From positions 186,001 to 250,000 of the forward strand of contig NZ_BSFE01000002.1 of assembly GCF_027922185.1 (NCBI RefSeq): a stretch of DNA of 64,000 nucleotides, read 5' to 3'. Source of the stretch: Maricaulis virginensis (GTDB lineage: Bacteria; Pseudomonadota; Alphaproteobacteria; Caulobacterales; Maricaulaceae). The notes beneath the pieces are model-generated. The model was not told the DNA's origin and searched no databases. It was given only the letters and a program-made list of their open reading frames with translations. This document shows, one piece after another, positions 1 through 7,811 of the stretch. A program made the position numbers and the translations under genes. How positions within the stretch are numbered: the stretch's first letter is position 1; every line of letters begins with the position of its first letter.

Positions 1-156
1 GTTGCCCGTCACGATGTCATCATCAACCGGCTGACGGGCGGTATAGTGATCCACAACATCACGGATATTCCGAGCACAAGCACGTCCTTCCGGCATGAGA
101 GTTCAGGTAGCTGCGAGCCCACCACGGACCCGACGGCCGGACAACGGCGTTTCTAG
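1..156 (+). CDS. 3' end of an unidentified gene entering from the left
   Basis: The first 51 codons of this frame are open from the window edge to a TAG at 154-156. The peptide is rich in I, T and S (it begins VARHDVIINRLTGG) and is not recognisable. It could be the C-terminus of a larger protein whose start lies outside the window, or just an open frame. A short hairpin (arms at 175-180 and 185-190) follows but has no T-run. No function is proposed. Confidence 0.3.
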   Translation, partial: VARHDVIINRLTGGIVIHNITDIPSTSTSFRHESSGSCEPTTDPTAGQRRF

Positions 157-216
157 GCGGCGTGGCCGTAAGATCCCGCATCCTTGCGGGGTGCAAGTCC
201 GCCCGAGGTTTTGCTC

Positions 217-412
217 CTAGATATCCAGATCGAGATACATCGCGGTGAAGGCCAGCGGTCGACCAGCGCGTGCGCCAGGATCAGCGGCCAGAGATTGCGC
301 TTGAAGACGAGGTAGAGCGTGCCCAGCACGACCCCGATCATGCCGGTCATCACCGGCAGGCGCCGATCGCGGCGATGAGACGCGGGCTACGACTGCCCCC
401 GCGGGCGATCCG
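217..412 (-). pseudogene. Remnant of a CPBP-family intramembrane protease (C-terminal part)
   Basis: Reading the minus strand, the segment GVVLGTLYLVFKRNLW followed by LILAHALVD matches the last transmembrane part of CPBP (CAAX protease/bacteriocin-processing, formerly Abi) proteins, including the conserved H...D motif. After LVD the frame is lost. Moving one frame over gives LAFTAMYLDLDI and a stop at 217, the usual end of these proteins, so a base has been lost or gained near 258. Upstream, the frame changes again near 350, and the preceding segment (RSPRLIAAIGACR) joins without the conserved FxxxH segment. The N-terminal half and its glutamates are absent. This is a decayed gene fragment, not a working protease. 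Confidence 0.6.
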
Positions 413-534
413 GGGCAGGGGCCGGGAGCAGGATGCCGGCATGGCGGACATCTCCTGTCTTTCGAGGCAGAAGATGCCCGCCGCCGGTGTTTTGGACGCG
501 GCTGTTCTGGATGCAGGCTGTGCGGTGCGGTGTC

Positions 535-1029
535 CTATCGGCCCCACATCGCCTGCTCGCCCTCTTCCACACGCTGCATGGATTGCGCGTAGGAGGCGTT
601 GATCGAGACGCGGATATTCTGCTCCGCCGGGCTTTCCGCCGAGGTGCGCACCTCGTGCTCGATGCGATTGGCGATCTCGAACTCGATCCGCTGGCGTTCC
701 TCGGGCGGCAGGGCCTTGAGCGTGTCCTCGGTCATGCCCTGTTCTTCCAGGTACATGGCGCGGACCTGCTCGGCCGGGCTCATCCGGGCCCATTTGAGGA
801 ATTCCTCGACCACGCCGCCGCCCAGGTTGGAACCGGGCGGCTGCTCGCCGCCGGACTGGCCGGGTGGTGCGGCTTCGGCAATTTTCTGGCTGGCCTCGGG
901 CGGCAATTCGGCCGCTTCGGGCGGGATGGCATCAAAACCTTCCGTCGGACGGGTTTCTTCCTCGGCCTCGGGAGAGCGGGCGCCCGGCCATCTCGGGGCC
1001 GGTTGTGACAGGGCGTCGATATAGGACAC
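535..1029 (-). CDS. Conserved hypothetical protein, 164 aa
   Basis: The first 80 residues are rich in P, E, A and G and look disordered. The second half contains a compact helical segment with EEFLKWARMSPAEQVRA, then a glutamate-rich helix around ALPPEERQRIEFEIANRIE. Small alphaproteobacterial proteins of unknown function commonly carry this kind of helical motif after a flexible N-terminus. There is no signal peptide or membrane segment. It lies upstream of the CPBP remnant on the same strand. The role is unknown. Confidence 0.55.
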   Translation of the reverse strand: MSYIDALSQPAPRWPGARSPEAEEETRPTEGFDAIPPEAAELPPEASQKIAEAAPPGQSGGEQPPGSNLGGGVVEEFLKWARMSPAEQVRAMYLEEQGMTEDTLKALPPEERQRIEFEIANRIEHEVRTSAESPAEQNIRVSINASYAQSMQRVEEGEQAMWGR

Positions 1030-1196
1030 GCGCTGGGCTCCTCGTCGGTAGGCCCCGGCGCGGGATTCGCACGGGGCACTGCCTGCCTAGCAGGAGCGGT
1101 GCCAGCGCAGAGGCCAGTCATAGCGTATGACCTCCCGCCAGGTGGCAGATATTGCCCGGTTTTTTCTTCCTTCTGGCAGGATCTGCCGGGCTGCCG

Positions 1197-2096
1197 CTAG
1201 GGCCATTTCGCCTCGGGCGGCATCGAGGACAGGATCGACTTCACATTGCCGCCGGTCTCGAGGCCGAACTTGGTGCCGCGGTCGTAGAGCAGGTTGAACT
1301 CGGCATAGCGGCCGCGGCGGACAAGCTGCTCCTCGCGGTCTTCCGGCGTCCAGGTTTCGCCCATGCGCCGGCGCACGAGTTGCGGATAGATGTCCAGGAA
1401 AGCCAGGCCGACATCGCGGGTGAAGGAGAAGTCGCCATCCCAGTCGCCGGTATTGTGGCGGTCGTAGAAAATCCCGCCGATACCGCGCGGTTCGTCGCGA
1501 TGGGGCAGGTAGAAATACTCGTCGCACCATTTCCTGAAGCGCTCATGGAAATCCTCGCCATGGGCGTCGCAGGCGGCCTTGCAGGCGGCGTGGAAATCCT
1601 TCGCGTCGGGGTGCGACTGGCTGCGGTTGCGGTCTAGCACGGGGGTGAGATCCATGCCGCCGCCGAACCACCACTGGGTGGTGGTGATGAAGCGCGTATT
1701 CATGTGCACCGCCGGCACGTTGGGCGACCACATATGGGCGATCAGCGAAATGCCGGTGGCAAAGAAGCGCGGGTCGTCTTCGGCGCCGGGAATCTGCTGG
1801 CGGAACAGGTCGGAGAATTCGCCCTTCACGGCAGAGACGTGGACGCCGACCTTCTCGAACAGCCGGCCCTTCATCAGGCCCATGCGGCCGCCGCCCTCAT
1901 CCTTAGATCCGTCGCCGCGTTTCCAGTCCTCGAACACGAAACGCCCGGGCTCGCCGGGATAGAGGTCGGACGGGGCCTCGTCTTCCAGACGTTCGAATTC
2001 GGCGCAGATCCGGTCGCGCAGATCCTCGAACCAGGCCTGGGCGGACTGGCATTGCAGGTCGGAGCCGGCGGAGGCGGGTTTGGGTTGGTCGGTCAT
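1197..2096 (-). CDS. hemF: Oxygen-dependent coproporphyrinogen III oxidase
   Basis: HemF catalyses the O2-dependent oxidative decarboxylation of coproporphyrinogen III to protoporphyrinogen IX in haem synthesis. It is a soluble homodimer. The 299-aa product has the family landmarks: WWFGGGMDLTP at about 142-152 and the signature region around KWCDEYFYLPHR...RGIGGIF at about 189-210, and it ends in the usual ...SILSSMPPEAKWP. The ATG at 2096 (MTDQPK) is preferred; an in-frame ATG five codons upstream (2111) is also possible. An aerobic haem gene close to the bc1 operon suits a respiring aerobe. A second, partial copy of its 5' coding region lies at 2650-2820. Confidence 0.95.
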   Translation of the reverse strand: MTDQPKPASAGSDLQCQSAQAWFEDLRDRICAEFERLEDEAPSDLYPGEPGRFVFEDWKRGDGSKDEGGGRMGLMKGRLFEKVGVHVSAVKGEFSDLFRQQIPGAEDDPRFFATGISLIAHMWSPNVPAVHMNTRFITTTQWWFGGGMDLTPVLDRNRSQSHPDAKDFHAACKAACDAHGEDFHERFRKWCDEYFYLPHRDEPRGIGGIFYDRHNTGDWDGDFSFTRDVGLAFLDIYPQLVRRRMGETWTPEDREEQLVRRGRYAEFNLLYDRGTKFGLETGGNVKSILSSMPPEAKWP

Positions 2097-2205
2097 TTGA
2101 TCTGTCGACAATCCTTCGACGTACGAACGCTACAGGGCGTCTGGAATTGCACGTCATGCGGCGATAATCCAGATTGATCGCGGGATCGTTGATCGGGAGG
2201 ATGCA

Positions 2206-2646
2206 GTGCCTGAACCGGCGAAAGCGAACAACAGGCGGGCACAGCACGTCGCCTACGGCACGTTCGCAACGGCGCTCGTCAGCCTGCTTGCGCTTTATTC
2301 GGCTTTCTGGTCGGGCCTTGTGCTGCTGGCCTGGCTGGGGATCACACCGGAGCGCGTGTTCCAATTGGACGTTTCTGACGCCCTGTCTCTTCTTCCGGTC
2401 TGGACACGCCTGGCCCTGTGGCTGTGGACGACTCTGCTCATGGCTGCGCTCGTCGCGGTCCTGTTCCGGCGGAAGGGGGCTGTGGTGTTGCTGGCGAGCG
2501 CCATCATTCCGCACCTCGCGGCCTTTCTCACGCTGAGTGCCAATCCCTATTATGACGGGACCTTCGGCTATCTGAACATCGCGCTGGAGGTCTTCGTCGT
2601 CTATTGGCTCGCGCGTCAGGCGATGCAGGTCTCCGCATCCCGATAG
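2206..2646 (+). CDS. Small integral membrane protein, 146 aa, unknown function
   Basis: The gene starts at a GTG with a good ribosome-binding site (GGGAGG at 2196-2201). The protein has a short basic N-terminus and four probable membrane helices, at about 18-42, 62-82, 85-105 and 115-138, separated by short loops. I do not recognise the family. The gene sits on the plus strand between hemF and the hemF-like fragment, both of which are on the minus strand. It may therefore have been carried in, or left behind, by the same rearrangement that duplicated hemF sequence. Confidence 0.6.
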   Translation: MPEPAKANNRRAQHVAYGTFATALVSLLALYSAFWSGLVLLAWLGITPERVFQLDVSDALSLLPVWTRLALWLWTTLLMAALVAVLFRRKGAVVLLASAIIPHLAAFLTLSANPYYDGTFGYLNIALEVFVVYWLARQAMQVSASR

Positions 2647-2649
2647 GAC

Positions 2650-2820
2650 TGCCGGCCCCCGGCTCGCCGCAATGAAGCGCGGCGGGCGCTTCGTCCTCGA
2701 GGCGTTCGGACTTGGTGCAGATACGGTCGCGCAGGTCCTCGAACCTGCCCTGAGTGAAGGCACACTGGATATCCGAGCCGGCGGCGAGGGCGAGCTCCGC
2801 ATTGCGCGACCGGATGCCAC
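2650..2820 (-). pseudogene. Fragment of a second hemF 5' coding region
   Basis: On the minus strand one frame reads AAGSDIQC...FEDLRDRIC...SERLEDEAP...GEPG. This lines up with residues about 9-51 of the HemF encoded at 1197-2096 (AGSDLQC...FEDLRDRIC...FERLEDEAP...GEPG) with no gaps over most of its length. No start codon is seen and the similarity stops after GEPG, at the end of the membrane-protein gene. It is a truncated, diverged copy of the hemF N-terminal coding sequence and too short to encode an enzyme. Confidence 0.75.
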
Positions 2821-2823
2821 CGG

Positions 2824-4104
2824 TCAGCGCCGCCAGGTCGGGAAGGCGGCCTCGATTTCGGCGATGCGGATCCGTGTCTGCTGGCGGATACGGTCGGCGA
2901 GCGACTGGACATAATCCATGTTCTCGCCCTCATACCCCTCATACTGCTTGGCCAGTACGGCGACTTCGCCAATGTCGCGCAGATGGGTGATGCGGTCGCG
3001 GCTGATCATGCCCAGCGTATAGCCCAGCAGACGGTTCATCGCGCTCTGGTTGGCCTGCTTCCAGTCGCCGGACACATTGCTGAGCGGAGCGTTGAGGGAG
3101 GGGGCGAAGCGGATCGTCTGGGTGCCGGTCTTGCCTCGCGAGCGGTCGCGCACTGTGACCGGGAAATTCACCGCGCTGAATTCGGCATCATAGCTCAGCC
3201 GGGCACCATTGCTGCAGGCCCCTTCGGCAATCCAGGCGAGCGCGTGGTCGGACAGGCCGGTGACGTCGCCACCGCCGCCGACCGAGCCGTGATCGCCGGG
3301 AAACCAGAGCTGCTGGTAGGCATCGCGGCCGCGCCCGTCGCTTTCGGCTTCGGTCTGCAGCGCCGCCATCTTGCCGGCGTCGAACAGGGCAGGCCTGAAG
3401 GCGGCGCGCGGTTCGTCCAGCGCCACGGCGTGGCGGGCCCGCTGCACGATGCGGGAAAGCTTGAGATCGTGGAAGCCGTGATCCTCGGCCTTGCCGGCCA
3501 TGGCATTCCACACGCCGGGCACGCCGTTCTGGCCGACCGTGTCCCAGACGCCCAGATAGCTGACCATGATCTTCTGGTCCGGATTGTCGGCCTGCAGTGA
3601 CAGGTCGGCGGCGGTATCGATCCACCAGCCGGGATGATTATAGGTGCGGCGGAACTCGATGCTGTCGGGATGGTCGGGTTTGCGCCGCTTGTCCTTGTAG
3701 AGCATCAGCGCGTCGTCGACATAGGGCGCCGCATCGCGCCGCAGGATGCCGCAATTCCTGATCATGCCGACCAGCGAGCGCGCCGTGTAGGCGCCGCGCG
3801 AAAAGCCGAACACGAAAATCTCGTCGCCGGGATCATAGTTGAAGACGAGGAAGGAATAGGCATCGACGATGTTCTGGATCAGTCCGTCGCCGAAACCGCC
3901 GCCATCCAGGCTCTCGCCTTCCAGCGTGCCGACGCCCTCGTCGTAGAAGACGACCTGTTTGACCGGATCGGCACCGTCGCCGGCATCGCCCTCCGGATGG
4001 ATCGACTGGGCGAGCTTGACCACATTCGTCACCGGGCGGGACTTGTAGTCCAGCTCGTTCCAGGTGCCGTCACAACAGATCACGATACGCTTGTGCCGCG
4101 CCAT
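2824..4104 (-). CDS. DUF2235 (Tle1-like) alpha/beta-hydrolase
   Basis: The protein (426 aa from the ATG at 4104) belongs to the DUF2235 family, which includes Tle1 phospholipase effectors. It opens with the typical RIVICCDGTWN strand, carries the nucleophile elbow G-F-S-R-G with Ser102, then GVWDTVG (Asp188) and PGDHGSVGGG (His272), which together give a plausible Ser-Asp-His triad. There is no signal peptide or membrane anchor, so it is cytosolic unless exported by a dedicated system. An ATG nine codons upstream (4131) is possible. No VgrG, PAAR, Hcp or immunity gene is adjacent, so a type VI effector role is not supported here; lipid or ester hydrolysis is the safe inference. Confidence 0.85.
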   Translation of the reverse strand: MARHKRIVICCDGTWNELDYKSRPVTNVVKLAQSIHPEGDAGDGADPVKQVVFYDEGVGTLEGESLDGGGFGDGLIQNIVDAYSFLVFNYDPGDEIFVFGFSRGAYTARSLVGMIRNCGILRRDAAPYVDDALMLYKDKRRKPDHPDSIEFRRTYNHPGWWIDTAADLSLQADNPDQKIMVSYLGVWDTVGQNGVPGVWNAMAGKAEDHGFHDLKLSRIVQRARHAVALDEPRAAFRPALFDAGKMAALQTEAESDGRGRDAYQQLWFPGDHGSVGGGGDVTGLSDHALAWIAEGACSNGARLSYDAEFSAVNFPVTVRDRSRGKTGTQTIRFAPSLNAPLSNVSGDWKQANQSAMNRLLGYTLGMISRDRITHLRDIGEVAVLAKQYEGYEGENMDYVQSLADRIRQQTRIRIAEIEAAFPTWRR

Positions 4105-4173
4105 CTCACCCTCCAGAGCCGTGCCGGACATGCGTGAAATGCTACTTCAGATGGAAGCGGCGTTCAAACGGAT

Positions 4174-4629
4174 TCACGGGTTGTTCCGGTGCTGCCGGCT
4201 TGCCTCCGCCAGCGCGATCCCTGCGCTCATCGCGACATTGAGCGAGCGCATGTCCGCGCGAATCGGAATCCGCACGCGACAATCCGCCGCGGCGTGGATC
4301 GCCTCCGGCACGCCGGCGCTTTCCCGGCCGAAGAGCATCCGGTCGTCCGGCTCGAAGGCGAAATCCCACAGGTCCGTCGCACCCGCAGTCGTGAACAGGA
4401 CGAGGCGGCCCGCACCAGCTTCTGCACTTTCTGTGTAGGTATTCCAGCTGGCATGGCGCACCGGCGCAATGGCCGCGCCATAGTCCATAGCGGCCTTGCG
4501 AATTCCCTTGTCCGTCAGGGGAAAGGCGCAGGGCTCGATAACGTCCATTCCGGCCCCGAAACAGGCCGCCGTCCGCATGGAAGCCCCAAGGTTTTGCGGA
4601 ATATCCGGTTGAAAAAATACGATCCGCAT
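4174..4629 (-). CDS. trmL: tRNA (cytidine(34)-2'-O)-methyltransferase
   Basis: TrmL is a small SPOUT-class (trefoil-knot) enzyme that uses AdoMet to 2'-O-methylate the wobble position of tRNA-Leu species. The 151-aa product starts MRIVFFQPDIPQN, has the N-terminal RNA-binding NLGASMRTA and the C-terminal knot motifs LLFGRES-like (MLFGRESAGVP) and IPI...RSLNVAMSAGIAL. The start is the ATG at 4629, immediately after a stop in the same frame region and at the usual family length; longer upstream readings would run into the petA promoter. It is divergent from petA, an arrangement found in related bacteria. Confidence 0.93.
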   Translation of the reverse strand: MRIVFFQPDIPQNLGASMRTAACFGAGMDVIEPCAFPLTDKGIRKAAMDYGAAIAPVRHASWNTYTESAEAGAGRLVLFTTAGATDLWDFAFEPDDRMLFGRESAGVPEAIHAAADCRVRIPIRADMRSLNVAMSAGIALAEASRQHRNNP

Positions 4630-4819
4630 TCTAAGCCGCGCACAGACTGGAGCCATCTGTCTGCATGCGGCATTGCGCCGCCTACTGGTCAGTGGGTCCG
4701 GGATTAGTTTATACCGCGTCAAACCCCGTCTTGGACGGGGTCGTCAAGATTGACGCATGTTTCTGGGGCAGGGCCCGGCTTTGTGCAGGCCCGTTATAGA
4801 CAAGAGAAGAGGTCGGCTC

Positions 4820-5464
4820 GTGACGGAAGAGAACGGCGCGCCTGGCGGACACGGTGAAGAACCGACACGCCGCGACTTCATCTATATCGCTGCAGGCGGC
4901 GCGGCCGCTGTCGGTGGCGGTCTCGTGGCCTGGCCGTTCATCGATCAGATGAATCCCGCAGCGGATACGCTGGCGCTGGGATCCATCCGGGTCGATGTCT
5001 CGCTGGTCCCGGTGGGATCGGAGATCACCGTCATGTGGCGCGGTGGCCCGGTCTTCATCCGGCACCGGACCGAGGAAGAGATCGCGGAGGCCCGCTCGGT
5101 CGAGCTGAACGCGCTCCCGGACGAGGACGCCCGCAATGACAACCTGCCGGCAGGCATTCCCGCCGTTGACGCCAACCGCGTCCTGCGCCCGGAATACCTG
5201 ATCGTGAAGGGCAATTGTACGCACCTCGGCTGTGTGCCGCTGGGTCTTGGCGCCAATACCGGCGACTATGACGGCTGGTACTGCCCCTGCCACGGTTCGC
5301 ACTACGACACCTCGGCCCGGATCCGTCGCGGACCGGCGCCGGAGAACCTTCCGGTTCCCGACTATTATTTCGAATCGGAAAACACGGTGAAGATCGGCCT
5401 GTCGCCCGACGAGGCAGCTGTCTCGGGATGGCAGGTCGCTGACGCTTCGGGGGCTGCGGCATGA
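4820..5464 (+). CDS. petA: Ubiquinol-cytochrome c reductase, Rieske iron-sulfur subunit
   Basis: This is the [2Fe-2S] subunit of the cytochrome bc1 complex, which takes electrons from ubiquinol and passes them to cytochrome c1 on the periplasmic side. The GTG start at 4820 has an upstream AGAAGAGG and gives a 214-aa protein. A twin-arginine-type N-terminus (TRRDF at about 16-20) precedes the single membrane anchor. Cluster ligands are in CTHLGC (Cys133, His135) and CPCHGS (Cys155, His158), with the disulfide cysteines Cys138 and Cys157. It is the first gene of petABC; its stop overlaps the petB start by four bases. Confidence 0.97.
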   Translation: MTEENGAPGGHGEEPTRRDFIYIAAGGAAAVGGGLVAWPFIDQMNPAADTLALGSIRVDVSLVPVGSEITVMWRGGPVFIRHRTEEEIAEARSVELNALPDEDARNDNLPAGIPAVDANRVLRPEYLIVKGNCTHLGCVPLGLGANTGDYDGWYCPCHGSHYDTSARIRRGPAPENLPVPDYYFESENTVKIGLSPDEAAVSGWQVADASGAAA

Positions 5465-6732
5465 GCGGACATTCGACTTACGAGCCGAAGACCGGAATCG
5501 AGAAATGGCTCGACTCCCGTCTTCCGATCATCCGCCTGGGCTATGACAGCTTCGTCGACTTCCCGACGCCGCGGAACCTGAACTACTGGTGGACCTTCGG
5601 CGGTATTCTCGCCGTCTTCCTGATGATCCAGATCATCACCGGCATCGTGCTCGCCATGCACTATGTGGCGCACGAGGACATGGCCTTCCAGTCGGTCGCC
5701 CGCATCACCCGCGACGTGCCCTTCGGCTGGCTGATCCAGTCGATGCACGCCAACGGCGCGAGCTTCTTCTTCGTCGCCGTCTACCTCCACATGTTCCGGG
5801 GTCTGTACTACGGATCCTACAAGGCGCCGCGCGAGGTCCTCTGGATCCTCGGCGTCGTGATCTACCTCCTGATGATGGCAACCGCCTTCATGGGCTACGT
5901 CCTGCCGTGGGGCCAGATGTCCTACTGGGGCGCCATGGTGATCACCAACCTGATCGGCGCGCTGCCCTTCGTCGGCGACGCGATCCGGGAATGGCTGTGG
6001 GGCGGTTTCTCGGTCGGCCAGGCCACGCTGAACCGCTTCTTCTCCCTGCACTACCTGCTGCCCTTCGTGATCGCCGGCGTTGTCGGCCTGCACATCTGGG
6101 CGCTGCACGTGCCGGGCAACGGCAATCCGGCCGGTCTGGAAATCAAGGACCCGAAGAAGGACGCGCTGCCCTTCCACCCGTACTACACGGTGAAGGACGG
6201 CTTCGCGATCATCGTCTACCTGATGGTCTTCGCCACCTTCGTCTTCTACATGCCGGGCGTGCTGGGCCATGCCGACAACTATATCGAGGCCAACCCGCTC
6301 TCGACGCCGGCGCATATCGTGCCTGAATGGTATTTCCTGCCCTTCTACGCGATCCTGCGCGCCATCACCTTCGACATCGGCCCGATCGATGCGAAGCTGG
6401 GCGGCGTGCTGGCGATGTTCGGTGCCATCGCGATCCTCTTCGTCCTGCCCTGGCTGGACACGTCGAAGGTTCGCTCCATGCGCTACCGTCCGCTGACCCG
6501 CTGGTTCTTCATCTTCTTCGTGATTGCGGCACTGGGCCTTGGCTGGTGCGGCGCGAAGAACCCGGACGATCCGTTCATCGGCGGCCTGAAATTCGTGCAC
6601 CTGGCGCAATTCCTGACGGCTTACTACTTCGCCTACTTCATCGTCATCCTGCCGGTGATGGGCATTGTCGAGAAGCCGAAGGACCGTCCGGCGTCGATCG
6701 AGGCGTCCGTCCTCGGTGAAGACAAGTCCTAA
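5461..6732 (+). CDS. petB: Ubiquinol-cytochrome c reductase, cytochrome b subunit
   Basis: Cytochrome b is the multi-spanning core of the bc1 complex; it holds haems bL and bH and the Qo and Qi sites. The 423-aa product has the expected eight hydrophobic helices, histidines in the SMHANGASFFF/YLHMFRG and LLPFVIAGVVGLHIWALHV regions, and the Qo-site PEWY motif (HIVPEWYFLPFY). Translation is probably coupled to petA through the ATGA overlap. A 15-bp gap with a ribosome-binding site (AAGGGAG) leads into petC. Confidence 0.98.
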   Translation: MSGHSTYEPKTGIEKWLDSRLPIIRLGYDSFVDFPTPRNLNYWWTFGGILAVFLMIQIITGIVLAMHYVAHEDMAFQSVARITRDVPFGWLIQSMHANGASFFFVAVYLHMFRGLYYGSYKAPREVLWILGVVIYLLMMATAFMGYVLPWGQMSYWGAMVITNLIGALPFVGDAIREWLWGGFSVGQATLNRFFSLHYLLPFVIAGVVGLHIWALHVPGNGNPAGLEIKDPKKDALPFHPYYTVKDGFAIIVYLMVFATFVFYMPGVLGHADNYIEANPLSTPAHIVPEWYFLPFYAILRAITFDIGPIDAKLGGVLAMFGAIAILFVLPWLDTSKVRSMRYRPLTRWFFIFFVIAALGLGWCGAKNPDDPFIGGLKFVHLAQFLTAYYFAYFIVILPVMGIVEKPKDRPASIEASVLGEDKS

Positions 6733-6747
6733 GGGAGCGACGAGATC

Positions 6748-7551
6748 ATGATGATGACCCGTATTTTCGCCGCTGCCCTGGCAGCTGTCGGCCTCTCGGC
6801 CACGGCGGCGCTGGCCGTCGAGGGCGACGCCCACGCACCGGAAAACTACGCCTGGGAATTCGAGGGCCCGTTCGGCACGTTCGACCGCAATGCGGTCCAG
6901 CGTGGCTACCAGGTCTACCAGGAGGTCTGCGCCTCCTGTCACTCGATGAACCTGATGCGCTTCCGCAATCTGGGCCAGAAGGGCGGTCCGTTCGAGTCGG
7001 AGGAATATCCGAACCCGAACGACAACCCGATCGTGATGCAGATCGCCGCCGGCTACCAGGTCGAGGACGGTCCGAACGATGACGGCGACATGTTCATGCG
7101 CGACGGTCTGCCGTCCGACGCCTTCCCGGCGCCGTTCGAGAACGAGCAGCAGGCCCGGGCCTCCAATGGCGGTGCCTATCCGCCGGACCTGTCGCTGATC
7201 GTCAAGGCGCGTTCGGGCGGTGCGGACTATATCCGCTCGCTGCTGCTGGGCTATGAAGAGGCTCCGGAAGACTCCCATCTGTCGCCGGGCCAGTATTACA
7301 ACGCCTATTTCGCCGGTGGCGCGATCGCCATGGCACCGCCGCTGGTCGATGACATCATCTCCTATGATGACGGCACGACGGCGTCCATGGAGCAGATGGC
7401 CGAGGACGTGGTGACCTTCCTCACCTGGGCCGGCGATCCGCACATGGAAGAGCGCAAGCAGATGGGCGTGATGGTGCTGATGTATCTCTTCATCTTCGCC
7501 GTCCTGGTCTATCTGGCCTACCGCCAGGTCTGGCGGAACGTGAAGCACTAG
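6748..7551 (+). CDS. petC: Ubiquinol-cytochrome c reductase, cytochrome c1 subunit
   Basis: Cytochrome c1 is exported, carries covalent haem c, and hands electrons from the Rieske cluster to soluble or membrane cytochrome c. The 267-aa precursor has a cleavable signal peptide (about 1-23, ending ALA), the haem motif CASCH at residues 61-65, a probable Met ligand in AIAMAPP, and a C-terminal membrane anchor at about 240-258 followed by a short basic tail. It is the last gene of petABC and is followed by a strong intrinsic terminator. Confidence 0.97.
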   Translation: MMMTRIFAAALAAVGLSATAALAVEGDAHAPENYAWEFEGPFGTFDRNAVQRGYQVYQEVCASCHSMNLMRFRNLGQKGGPFESEEYPNPNDNPIVMQIAAGYQVEDGPNDDGDMFMRDGLPSDAFPAPFENEQQARASNGGAYPPDLSLIVKARSGGADYIRSLLLGYEEAPEDSHLSPGQYYNAYFAGGAIAMAPPLVDDIISYDDGTTASMEQMAEDVVTFLTWAGDPHMEERKQMGVMVLMYLFIFAVLVYLAYRQVWRNVKH

Positions 7552-7577
7552 GCGTTGCGCCTGGCACCGGATTGAAG

Positions 7578-7610
7578 AGGCCGCGAGCGGAAACGTTCGC
7601 GGCCTTTTTT
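7578..7610 (+). terminator. Rho-independent terminator of petABC
   Basis: A 12-bp stem (7578-7589 with 7594-7605, one G-T pair) with a GAAA tetraloop is followed directly by six T residues. It lies 27 bp after the petC stop. Confidence 0.93.
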
Positions 7611-7630
7611 GTTTTGCAAACGACACCAGG

Positions 7631-7780
7631 CTTCCCCTGCGAAAGCGGGGGAAGTGGCCGAACCCGGCCCCAGGCCGGTTGAGGTCGATGGGGGTAAGTC
7701 TGCCCGCTGCTGCGCTCTGCGGTGCTCCGCACCGCCCCCTCAGTCCGCTGACGCGGACAGCTCCCCCGCAAGCGGGGCGA
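7631..7780. repeat. Palindromic intergenic repeat, type B (copy 1)
   Basis: The element is bounded by two hairpins, CTTCCCC-loop-GGGGAAG at 7631-7654 and CTCCCCCGCAAGCGGGGCG near 7761-7779, with smaller inverted arms inside (for example GTCCGC...GCGGAC). Related elements, each with this two-ended hairpin layout, occur at 11545-11712, within 23798-24114, and inside nadB at 50871-51017. It carries no credible gene. Confidence 0.65.
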
Positions 7781-7811
7781 GCCCCTGGGATCGCGAAGAA
7801 AGGAAGACAAC

